This document shows positions 49,801 through 57,313 of a stretch of DNA of 64,000 bases, one piece after another. The notes beneath the pieces are model-generated. The model was not told the origin of the DNA. It did not search any database and was given only the letters and a program-made list of their open reading frames with translations. The DNA comes from JAIQFL01 sp035295745 (GTDB taxonomy: Bacteria > Acidobacteriota > Terriglobia > Bryobacterales > Bryobacteraceae). Location: the NCBI GenBank assembly GCA_035295745.1, contig DATGIL010000072.1, positions 183,603 to 247,602 on the forward strand, read 5' to 3'. Numbering within the stretch: the stretch's first letter is position 1; each line of letters opens with the position of its first letter. Made by a program: the position numbers and the translations under genes.

Positions 49801-51630
49801 ATGAAGAAAATAGCTGCGTGTTTGTTTCTGACTCTCTCACCACACCTGTTGCCGGCTGCGACCGGGTACATCGTGCATAACCTTGTCGCGGACGCGAAGA
49901 CCACCGCCACTGCGGACTTCTACGACCCGCGGCTCATCAATCCGTGGGGCAATGGTTTCTCCACCGGTAGCCCCTTCTGGCTTTGCGATTTCGGAATCTC
50001 CACGCTGTACACGGTGGCCGACACCGGGACCGTCGTTTTCGGCACTCCCAACGCGACCACACAGCCGCTCGTGCCGGGACTGGGCGGCGCGCCGAATAAG
50101 GGAAGCTGCACGGGCGTTGTGTCCACCGCCGCGCTCGGCGTAACCGCGACCACACCGGCCAGCTTCCAGTTCAGCGCCGCCGGAAAAGGGCCGGCCACCG
50201 CGAGCTTCATCTTCGCCACTGAAGACGGCATCATCTCGGCGTGGTCTGCCACCATCGACGCCACCCAAGCCTTCGCGCTGATCGACAACTCGAAGACCGC
50301 CGTCTATAAGGGGCTGGCGATTTCCGGTGCACCCACTCCGCAGCTCTATGCCGCCAACTTCAAAGCCGGCACCATCGACGTGTTCGATGCGAATTTCAAG
50401 GCGGTGACCCTGGCCTCGGGCGCCTTCACCGATCCGGCGATTCCCGCGGGATTCGCTCCGTTCAACATTCAGATGATGGGCGGAAAGCTGTATGTGACGT
50501 ATGCCAAGCAGGACGATCCGAAGAATGCCATGGATGACGTTCCGGGTCCGGGCAACGGCTATGTCGACGTCTACGACTTCACGGGCAAGTTGCTCAGCCA
50601 CCTGACCGGCGGTAGCGGATTCTTCGGCCAGCCCGGCGTGCTGAGTTCTCCGTGGGGAATCGCGATTGCGCCCGCCACTTTCGGCAAATTCGGCGGCAAT
50701 CTGCTGGTCGGCAACTTCGGTGACGGCACCATCAACGCCTTCGATCTGACCAGCGGCGCGTTCCAGGGCACCCTGACGGACGGCAGCGGCAAGACCATCT
50801 CGATTCCCGGACTGTGGTCGATCAACTTCGGCAACGGCGGCAGCGGCGGAGACAAGGATACGCTCTACTTCACCGCCGGCCCCGGTGGCGAGCAGCACGG
50901 AATTCTGGGCAGCATCAACGCGAATCCCAACGTGACCTCAACGGGAGTCACGAATGCCGCTCAGTCCGGCGCGGGAATCGCTCCCAACACCTACATGACG
51001 ATCAAGGGCACCGACCTCGCCGTGACCAAGCGCGCCTGGGCAACCGCCGACTTTGGGACCAGCGGCAAGACGCTGCCAACCTCGCTCGACGGCGTGAGTG
51101 TTACGGTGAACGGACAGCCGGCTTACGTGGAGTTTGTGAGCCCGGTGCAGATCAATATTCTGACACCCGTGGGTCTCGTGACGGCGGGACAGATTCAGGT
51201 AGCAGTCTCCAATGGCGGGTTGACCAGTGCGACGGTTAACGTCCCGGCACAAAATGCCGCGCCAGCGTTCTTCCTGGCAGATGCCGCGGGCCACATTGCA
51301 GCCGAGCATGGAAGCGGGGCGCTGATCTCTTCGACGGCTCCGGCCGCTCCTGGTGAGACCATCGCACTCTTCGGCAACGGCTTTGGCGCGACCACTCCCG
51401 CAGTGACGGATGGACAGGTTTTGTCCGCCGTTGCTCCCCTGACTGTGAACCCGGTAGTGACGATTGGCGGCAGCCCCGCGAACGTAGTCTTCGCTGGTCT
51501 GACCTCGACCGGCCTCTACCAGATCAACGTCGTCGTTCCCACCGGCCTGCCGGATGGCGACGCGGCAGTAGTGGCGTCGACTGGCGGATTCACTTCTCCC
51601 GCCGGCGCTCTGATCACCATCAAGAATTAG
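49801..51630 (+). CDS. Secreted TIGR03118 protein with C-terminal TIGR03437 domain (paralog 2)
   Basis: ATG 49801 (MKKIAACLFLTLSPHLLPAA) gives a signal peptide. The 609-residue product parallels the preceding gene throughout: GYIVHNLVADAKTTATADFY, DPRLINPWGNGFSTGSPFWL, NFKAGTIDVFDANFKAVTLA, DKDTLYFTAGPGGEQHGILG, then TIGR03437 (GIAPNTYMTIKGTDLAVTKR, GETIALFGNGFGATTP, GLYQINVVVPTGL). Differences cluster in loops; a short Asp/Lys-rich insertion (KQDDPKNAMDDVP) is unique to this copy. Role and partners are unknown. Confidence 0.88.
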   Translation: MKKIAACLFLTLSPHLLPAATGYIVHNLVADAKTTATADFYDPRLINPWGNGFSTGSPFWLCDFGISTLYTVADTGTVVFGTPNATTQPLVPGLGGAPNKGSCTGVVSTAALGVTATTPASFQFSAAGKGPATASFIFATEDGIISAWSATIDATQAFALIDNSKTAVYKGLAISGAPTPQLYAANFKAGTIDVFDANFKAVTLASGAFTDPAIPAGFAPFNIQMMGGKLYVTYAKQDDPKNAMDDVPGPGNGYVDVYDFTGKLLSHLTGGSGFFGQPGVLSSPWGIAIAPATFGKFGGNLLVGNFGDGTINAFDLTSGAFQGTLTDGSGKTISIPGLWSINFGNGGSGGDKDTLYFTAGPGGEQHGILGSINANPNVTSTGVTNAAQSGAGIAPNTYMTIKGTDLAVTKRAWATADFGTSGKTLPTSLDGVSVTVNGQPAYVEFVSPVQINILTPVGLVTAGQIQVAVSNGGLTSATVNVPAQNAAPAFFLADAAGHIAAEHGSGALISSTAPAAPGETIALFGNGFGATTPAVTDGQVLSAVAPLTVNPVVTIGGSPANVVFAGLTSTGLYQINVVVPTGLPDGDAAVVASTGGFTSPAGALITIKN

Positions 51631-51654
51631 ATCGGTAGAATCCGGAAGACGGTC

Positions 51655-51775
51655 CCTTACGGTCGCGGATCGCAAGACACTGACGAGCGATCACTAATGA
51701 TGAGGGCGGTGACGCTCCCTTACGGTCGCGGCTCGTAGAATTGCCGGGCGCTACGAGCCGTGCTCGTTAAGCAAG
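51655..51775 (-). repeat. Family B repeat, two degenerate units
   Basis: TCCCTTACGGTCGCGGATCG at 51653-51672 and GCTCCCTTACGGTCGCGGCT at 51714-51733, followed by a GAGCCGTGCTCGTTAAGCAAGC-like tail near 51757. The orientation is opposite to the 40.3 and 53.5 kb clusters. Confidence 0.7.
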
Positions 51776-51851
51776 CTTCCGGTGGACTGCAGCTGCATTG
51801 ACATACCAAGCTTCAGCTTGCTCCGAACACGGCAAGCTGAAGCTTTCTGCG

Positions 51852-52265
51852 TTAGCCCACTGGCACTTCCTGCAACACTTCATTCACGGCGATCTCGATG
51901 GCAGGCGCGTGCAGCAGAGTATTGTGAATCAGGCACGTTTTCACAGCGCGATGCAGTCCTTCCTGGTGCCTCGCATCGGCTCCCGGCGCCGTGACTTCGA
52001 TGCGGAAAGCGGCCAGCCGTGCAGGATGTTTCCCTTTTTCCGCAGTCACCCGGACATTGAGATCCTCCGCCGCGAGGCCGCGGGCTTTCAGGTATTGGGC
52101 TGCATAATAGCCGGCGCAAGCCGCCAGCGCGGAAAGTAAGAATTCGGGCGGGGACATACCCTCGTCGGCTCCGCCATTCTCCAATGGCTGGTCGCAGACT
52201 ACGCGATGACCTCGCGCCGCGACTTCGTACTTCACTCCACCCCGGTATACCGCTGTCACTTCCAT
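51852..52265 (-). CDS. OsmC/Ohr-family protein
   Basis: I chose ATG 52265 (MEVTAVYRGGVKYEVAARGH), which matches the first beta strands of the OsmC fold; the frame extends upstream without similarity. The 137-residue protein has GADEGMSPPEFLLSALAACA with the first reactive Cys, and then GLHRAVKTCLIHNTLLHAPA with the second Cys. This is the OsmC/YhfA arrangement. Family members reduce organic hydroperoxides or have unknown thiol chemistry. Substrate not known. No peroxide regulator is adjacent. Confidence 0.85.
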   Translation of the reverse strand: MEVTAVYRGGVKYEVAARGHRVVCDQPLENGGADEGMSPPEFLLSALAACAGYYAAQYLKARGLAAEDLNVRVTAEKGKHPARLAAFRIEVTAPGADARHQEGLHRAVKTCLIHNTLLHAPAIEIAVNEVLQEVPVG

Positions 52266-52339
52266 TTTGAATTTGTTGTTCCGCTTTGGAAGATGCAAGG
52301 AATCGACGGAAGGTGACAATCGGCTCGTATGGTATTTTT

Positions 52340-52858
52340 CTACGGTACTCGGAGCTTCTGCCGCATCTGTATGCAGGAGCCGGCCTTTTCGCTGCCTTGC
52401 TCCACGTCTGTCCAGCATTTTGCCAGCGCGGGGAGAGGAGCCATCAGCGAGTTTTTCCCGGCGTCGTTGACGCCCGTCGTGAACTTCGCCCGCAGGTCGG
52501 CGACGCTCTGAGAACGTCCCGCGGCGGCGGCGCGCTCCATGCGATCGAAACCGTCGGCCAGCGATGCCTTCGGCCGCGTGGTTGCCCCGTGGTCCACCAA
52601 CCCGTCCAGGATGAGTGTCCCGATCACCCCATCCTTATCCCTGGACGCCATGGCGGACGTTTCCGTGAACGCGATCGCTCCGGCGTAGTCGCCTTTCTGC
52701 AGTAATGCAGCGAAATCGGCAGCCTCCTGCGCCGGTGTCGGAGCGGGACGCGGGCACGATGCCAGACACAAGGCTGACACTGTGATTGCCAGCAGCATGG
52801 CTGCGAGACGCGAGGTGCGGGGGCTTGGCGAACTAGGGGATCGGTAGGAGGCTGGCAT
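52340..52858 (-). CDS. Putative lipoprotein overlapping the HExxH gene, candidate immunity/partner
   Basis: The 172-residue product has a hydrophobic segment ending in a lipobox-like LCLASC (Cys35), so lipid anchoring is likely. The mature part is helical (AADFAALLQKGDYAGAIAFT, DGFDRMERAAAAGRSQSVAD, LPALAKCWTDVEQGSEKAGS) with two further Cys. ATG 52858 lies inside the 3' end of the HExxH gene (26-nt overlap), indicating coupled translation. The ATG at 52798 is an alternative but removes the basic n-region. A periplasmic immunity protein for the preceding peptidase-like effector is a plausible inference. No family recognised. Confidence 0.55.
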   Translation of the reverse strand: MPASYRSPSSPSPRTSRLAAMLLAITVSALCLASCPRPAPTPAQEAADFAALLQKGDYAGAIAFTETSAMASRDKDGVIGTLILDGLVDHGATTRPKASLADGFDRMERAAAAGRSQSVADLRAKFTTGVNDAGKNSLMAPLPALAKCWTDVEQGSEKAGSCIQMRQKLRVP

Positions 52859-53285
52859 AATCTTTCAGCACATATTTCTTGGTGATGGTTCCGCCCTGTG
52901 TGAGCGTGTAATAGTCGCTCGCGATATCGCCCATCTCCTCCAGTCCATAATCACTCAACTTGGTTTTCTTGGGGTCTAACGTGTAGTTGTAATTGCGCGA
53001 CACGATCCCGCGGGCGATTACGCTCCAGCCGAGTCCATAGTATTGGTATAGATGACACCCTTCGTGGACAAACCAGGCACGGGTGGCGATCGGTTCTTTC
53101 GAAAAATCAGCGCTATAGTGTTTGGGCGGCCAGTACATCTCCCCGTTAGGGGTCATAGCCGTATCGTCCGGCTGGAACGGGATCCATTTTTCGTCATGCA
53201 CCTGGGCTGCGGAATAGTTGATGCCTTTTCCGTAGACCGACTTGAGCATGTCGATTTCACCAGCAGTAAGGGCTCTCTTTCCCAT
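52833..53285 (-). CDS. Vgr-related HExxH protein, putative metallopeptidase effector
   Basis: The 150-residue protein starts at ATG 53285 (GAGGTTTCACG upstream). It reads ALTAGEIDMLKSVYGKGINY, SAAQVHDEKWIPFQPDDTAM, TPNGEMYWPPKHYSADF and then AWFVHEGCHLYQYYGLGWSV. HEGCH is a zinc-site HExxH. The pattern (LTxGEIxxxxSVxGxxIxYxxVxVH...PFQ....M...G.xYxPP....F....IHExxHxxQ) matches the short Vgr-related family I know from VgrG/T6SS neighbourhoods. No VgrG or T6SS gene lies in the window. A peptidoglycan- or protein-targeting enzyme is inferred. The overlapping lipoprotein gene suggests an effector-immunity pair. Confidence 0.65.
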   Translation of the reverse strand: MGKRALTAGEIDMLKSVYGKGINYSAAQVHDEKWIPFQPDDTAMTPNGEMYWPPKHYSADFSKEPIATRAWFVHEGCHLYQYYGLGWSVIARGIVSRNYNYTLDPKKTKLSDYGLEEMGDIASDYYTLTQGGTITKKYVLKDYASLLPIP

Positions 53286-53459
53286 CGTGAAACCTCACTG
53301 CGCCGATTATAAAAGAGCTTTTAGGGCATGGTAATTGGGGGCGGCCAGACAAGAGCCTCGCGGCCTGCTCGATGTCGCATTGATTCTGGAGCTTGACGAG
53401 GCGTACCGGATCCCGCGATTCGAGTACTACCACGCAAGTGGCCGGCCGCCGAAAGGAAG

Positions 53460-53873
53460 GGTGAAGAGGCGCTTGCTCACGCGCGCGGCTCGCAAGCGCA
53501 CGTATCGTGCGCACGTATTTTGGGTAGGATACGAGCCGCGGCCGTAAGGGAGTGATTTCGGAACGATCGGGACATCGCTTGCTTACGCGCGCGGCTCGCA
53601 AGCGCACGAATCGTGCGAACGTATTTGGGTAGGTTACGAGCCGCGACCGTAAGGGGGTGATTTTCGGACGATCGGGACGTCGCTTGCTTACGCGCGGCTC
53701 GCAAGCGCTGATTTTCGGAACGATCGGGACATCGCTTGCTCACGCGCGCGGCTCGCAAGCGCTGATTTTTGGAACGATCGGGACGTCGCTTGCTTACGCG
53801 CGCGGCTCGCAAGCGCTGATTTTCGGAACGATCGGGACATCGCTTGCTCACGCGCGCGGCTCGCAAGCTACCC
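53460..53873 (+). repeat. Family B repeats, tandem cluster
   Basis: Five to six tandem units of the CGCTTGCTYACGCGCGCGGC / TCGCAAGCGC type, spaced by GATTTTCGGAACGATCGGGACATCG-like linkers. The first two units also contain TACGAGCCGCGACCGTAAGG. Units shorten to ~60 bp toward the right. The cluster abuts the stop of the MoaD-like gene at 53868. Confidence 0.85.
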
Positions 53874-54164
53874 GCCGGCAATCGCCCCTACGATCAGAAA
53901 GGGCTCTCTTCCCGACGCGACCGCTTCAGGAAGCAGCGTGTCGACGGGATCATGCGACAAGTCCTCTTCGCACGCAAAGAAGCGGACGAAGGGGCGGCGC
54001 CGTCGCGTGTCGTGGTCCCGCAGTGTGCCGCACAACATCGGATACCGTGCTTCCAAAGCGTCGAGAATTGACGCCACCGTAACCGGAGGGGCGACGTCCA
54101 GGAGGACGTCGCCCTCGATCCGCCCCAATGTCCGCAAATGGGCCGGCAGAATCACTTGAATCAT
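53868..54164 (-). CDS. MoaD/ThiS-family ubiquitin-like sulfur carrier protein
   Basis: I chose ATG 54164, which overlaps the upstream propeller stop by 4 nt (ATGA) and starts the beta-grasp fold (MIQVILPAHLRTLG). The 98-residue protein reads LLDVAPPVTVASILDALEAR, PFVRFFACEEDLSHDPVDTL and PFLIVGAIAGG. It ends exactly in Gly-Gly, the site that is adenylated and thiocarboxylated in ThiS, MoaD and related carriers. No E1-like, moaE or thiG gene is nearby, so its pathway is unknown. The stop is followed at once by the family B repeats. Confidence 0.75.
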   Translation of the reverse strand: MIQVILPAHLRTLGRIEGDVLLDVAPPVTVASILDALEARYPMLCGTLRDHDTRRRRPFVRFFACEEDLSHDPVDTLLPEAVASGREPFLIVGAIAGG

Positions 54165-55276
54165 GAAATGGTCTGCACCTCCACGGAGAGTACCGCCGGC
54201 AAGTCTCGCACGATCGGCGCCCATGTGTCCCCTGCGTTGGCCGAGGCATACACCTGTCCACCAGTCGTTCCGAAATAGATTCCGCAGGAATCCAGCGAAT
54301 CGACGGCCATCGCATCGCGCAGCACATTCACGTAACAGTCGCTCTGGGGCAGGCCCTTGCTCAGCGCTTCCCACTCGTGACCGCCGGTGCGACTGCGATA
54401 CACGCGCAGCTTGCCTTCCGGCGGATAGTGCTCCGAATCGCTCTTAATGGGCACCACGTAGATGGTCTCGGGCTCGTGGGCGTGCACATCGATGACGAAT
54501 CCGAAATCGGTCGGCAGATTGCCACTGACTTCCTGCCAGCAATCGCCCGCATTGTCGCTGCGCATCACGTCCCAGTGTTTCTGCATGAAGAGCACGTCGG
54601 GACGCGCCCGGTGCATTGCGACGTGGTGCACGCAGTGCCCGACATCGGCGGTGGGATTCGGCAGGAAGGGCGACTTCAACCCCTGATTGATCGGCTGCCA
54701 CGTCAATCCCCCATCGTCGGTGCGAAATGCTCCCGCGGCCGAGATGGCGATGTAGATCCGCATCGGGTTCGCCGGATCGAGCAGGATGGTGTGCAGGCAC
54801 ATGCCGCCTGCGCCGGGCTGCCAGCGTGGTCCGGAGCCGTGACCGCGCAGCCCCGAAAGTTCCTGCCACGTCTTCGCGCCGTCGCGCGACTGGAACAGCG
54901 CGGCGTCTTCCACTCCGGCGTAGACGGTATCCGGATCGGTCAACGACGGTTCCAGGTGCCACACCCGCTTGAACTCCCAGGGGCGAGGCGTGCCGTCGTA
55001 CCACTGGTGCGTTCCGGGCACACCATCATAAGCGAACTTATTCCCTCCAGGCTCCCAGGTCTTTCCCCCGTCGTTTGATCGCTGGATGACTTGCCCAAAC
55101 CAGCCGCTGGATTGCGACGCGTACAAACGGTCGGGGTCAACGGGCGAGGCTTTCATATGATAAATTTCCCATCCCCCGAAATGCGGCCCGCTCACGTCCC
55201 AGTGCTCGCGTTTACCGTCGGAGGTAAGGGTAAAGGCACCTTTTCGCGTACCGACGAGTACTCGTACTTTGCTCAT
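54161..55276 (-). CDS. BNR/sialidase-like beta-propeller protein
   Basis: The 371-residue protein, without a signal peptide, begins MSKVRVLVGTRKGAFTLTSD. It repeats BNR/Asp-box blades: QRSNDGGKTWEPG, FQSRDGAKTWQEL, FRTDDGGLTWQPI, MRSDNAGDCWQEV, YRSRTGGHEWEAL, YASANAGDTWAPI. Several His and Cys occur in blade loops (GGMCLHTILLD, VGHCVHHVAMHRARPD). It is a sialidase-fold or VPS10-like propeller, but catalytic Asp/Tyr/Arg of true sialidases are not evident. It is translationally coupled to the MoaD/ThiS-like gene, a pairing I recall from other bacteria. A cytoplasmic role together with the ubiquitin-like protein is inferred. Confidence 0.8.
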   Translation of the reverse strand: MSKVRVLVGTRKGAFTLTSDGKREHWDVSGPHFGGWEIYHMKASPVDPDRLYASQSSGWFGQVIQRSNDGGKTWEPGGNKFAYDGVPGTHQWYDGTPRPWEFKRVWHLEPSLTDPDTVYAGVEDAALFQSRDGAKTWQELSGLRGHGSGPRWQPGAGGMCLHTILLDPANPMRIYIAISAAGAFRTDDGGLTWQPINQGLKSPFLPNPTADVGHCVHHVAMHRARPDVLFMQKHWDVMRSDNAGDCWQEVSGNLPTDFGFVIDVHAHEPETIYVVPIKSDSEHYPPEGKLRVYRSRTGGHEWEALSKGLPQSDCYVNVLRDAMAVDSLDSCGIYFGTTGGQVYASANAGDTWAPIVRDLPAVLSVEVQTIS

Positions 55277-55425
55277 TCTCGATCTTCAATCCTTCCTGAG
55301 CCGGGCGTGCTGAGGGCCCGGTGCTTTCTCATTAGATTGTCGATTACGCACGGCTCAAATCGACAATCGCCACCCTCAACTTCGCGCAACTCTAAGGTTG
55401 CATATTAGTAAACTACATGTCGAAA

Positions 55426-55443
55426 TGCAACTTAAAAGTTGCA
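55426..55443. promoter_or_regulatory. 8-bp inverted repeat, possible operator
   Basis: TGCAACTT-AA-AAGTTGCA, with a related half-site AAGGTTGCAT at 55394-55403, lies ~150 bp upstream of the propeller gene start in an AT-richer gap of 291 bp (55277-55567). Such palindromes are often operators. No regulator gene is adjacent. Confidence 0.3.
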
Positions 55444-55567
55444 CATTGCACCGCCCCGTCCAAATAACGCTGGGTAGCCCTCCCTTAGGCGGAATTATTG
55501 CCGTAACGCGAGCGGCCCATTCGAAGCAGGGTATTGGCAGAAAGAGAGCTGGTGCAGCACGTCAAGT

Positions 55568-57220
55568 TCAGCCGCCGGTCTGCTCGGAAGCGGCTTTGGA
55601 GAGTGGCGGTACCTTGGTATCGGGCTGCAGGGGCGGCCTCTTCTTATGCCACTCGGTGGCTTCCTGATAAGCGTACGCCAGCGCCAGAACCGTCGCCTCG
55701 GCAAAGTGAGGTCCCGCGATCTGCAGACCGATCGGCAAGCCATCCTTCGAGAATCCGCACGGTACCGTAATCGCCGGCAGACCGTAGCCGTTGAACGGCC
55801 GCGTGTTTTCTTCGGGATCGATCGAGGCGCGAGAACGTGTGGGTGCGGCCGCTGCCCCATCCCGACCTCCCTCTGCCGCCGCGCCGCCCGTCGCGGCGCC
55901 GCCGCGTGCACCACCGCCGCGTGCACCACCGCCGCGCCCCCCGCCCGCGCCTCCACCGGCATTGTTCGCGGACAGTTCCTCCTCAATCGTGGAAGGTGTG
56001 TGGCGGGAAACCGGCGCCACCAGCAGATCGACGCCCTGCTTGCGGAATGCCTCTTCGTCCACGGTGCGTCTCACCATTTCCAGATCGCGCCACCCGCGGA
56101 TATAGTCTGCCGCACGCGTCGCATCGGGGGTGGTTGGAAAGACGCGCGCGGTGCTCGGCTCGTAGCCGCCGCCATTTACGCCTCGAAGATTCTCATGGTA
56201 CGCCGCGATCTCCGCGCCGACCCCGGCATGCAGAAGCGAAGGCAGCCCCACCTCGCGCGTTCCCTTCGTCATCTTGGTCAGCACCGCGATGGCGTCCTCG
56301 ACCGCGCGCGCTACGTCGTCCTCGAGATGATCGTAAAACTGGGCGGGAATGCCCAGACGGAACTGCGAGACCGGCGCGCCAATCGCCGCCAGGTAGTCGG
56401 GAACCGGCTGATCTACACTGTCGATGTCCAATTGATCGTAACCGGCGATCTGCTGCAGAAGCATGGCCGCGTCTTCTACCGTTCGCGCGATCGGACCGCA
56501 GTGATCCAGCGACCAGGCGAATGGGATGATGCCGCGCATGCTCACCCGTCCGAAGGTCGGCTTGAAACCGACGACGCCGCAATAAGCGGCAGGTGTGCGG
56601 ATCGATCCACCGGCGTCGGTTCCCAGTGCCGCAAAGCAGTTCTCCATGGCGACGGCAGCAGCCGATCCACCGGAAGCGCCGCCCGCCACGCGCTCCAGGC
56701 TCCAGGGATTGCGCACCGGTCCCCAATAACTCACCGCCGAACTCGCGCCCGCATCGAATTCATGCATATTGCACTTCCCGATGAGGATGGCGCCCGCTGC
56801 TTTCAGCCTGGCCACCACCTTGGCATCCTCGGCGGGAAATCGATACTCGTAAACCGCGCTGGCTGCCGTGGTCCGCGTGCCCGCGGTGTCGATGGAGTCC
56901 TTGAGGCCGATGGGGATCCCGTGCAAGGGGCTGCGAAAGCGTCCAGCGCTCTGCTCTTCACCCAGGGTCTTGGCCTGTTCCAGGGCCTTCTCCCGCATCA
57001 CCGTGATCCAGGCGTTGATCTTGGGATTGTAGGTCTTGATGCGGTCGAGACAGGCTTCGGTCAGTTCCAGAGGCGTGACCTTCTTCGCATGGATGCGCTC
57101 GGAGGCCTGCCTCAAGGTCAGTGACGCCAAATCTCCGGAACTCTGCGATCGCGCCCATCTTGCGGCGGCCATCGCGCTCAGACCCGTCATTAGAAAGCCG
57201 CGCCGCGAAGAATTTGGCAT
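55568..57220 (-). CDS. Tat-exported amidase-signature-family protein with altered cis-Ser position
   Basis: The 550-residue protein starts MPNSSRRGFLMTG, a twin-arginine signal. The amidase signature is clear: Lys107 in GIPIGLKDSIDTAG, GKCNMHEFDAGASSAVSYWG, GGASGGSAAAVAM and Ser206 in GTDAGGSIRTPAAYCGVVGF. In the family the catalytic set is Lys, cis-Ser and nucleophile Ser, with the two Ser 24 residues apart. Here the residue 24 before Ser206 is Ala182 (GGAS where GGSS is usual), so catalysis may be altered. Near residues 425-470 is an inserted low-complexity Gly/Ala/Arg tract. The family hydrolyses amides; substrate unknown. It is divergent from the creatininase-family gene. Confidence 0.88.
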   Translation of the reverse strand: MPNSSRRGFLMTGLSAMAAARWARSQSSGDLASLTLRQASERIHAKKVTPLELTEACLDRIKTYNPKINAWITVMREKALEQAKTLGEEQSAGRFRSPLHGIPIGLKDSIDTAGTRTTAASAVYEYRFPAEDAKVVARLKAAGAILIGKCNMHEFDAGASSAVSYWGPVRNPWSLERVAGGASGGSAAAVAMENCFAALGTDAGGSIRTPAAYCGVVGFKPTFGRVSMRGIIPFAWSLDHCGPIARTVEDAAMLLQQIAGYDQLDIDSVDQPVPDYLAAIGAPVSQFRLGIPAQFYDHLEDDVARAVEDAIAVLTKMTKGTREVGLPSLLHAGVGAEIAAYHENLRGVNGGGYEPSTARVFPTTPDATRAADYIRGWRDLEMVRRTVDEEAFRKQGVDLLVAPVSRHTPSTIEEELSANNAGGGAGGGRGGGARGGGARGGAATGGAAAEGGRDGAAAAPTRSRASIDPEENTRPFNGYGLPAITVPCGFSKDGLPIGLQIAGPHFAEATVLALAYAYQEATEWHKKRPPLQPDTKVPPLSKAASEQTGG

Positions 57221-57313
57221 GAGCCGTTTTACCCCGGTCCGGCTTGGCTTGTCAATTCCGCCTTGGCGCCTGCCCTTGGGCCGGTTCAGGTTTGCAATAG
57301 AATGTGGTCTACC

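Noticed and set aside
53477..54082. Open frames in the 53.5 kb repeats
   Set aside because: Same explanation: repetitive DNA read in frame (RAARVSKRCPDRSEN-like text) without a ribosome site.
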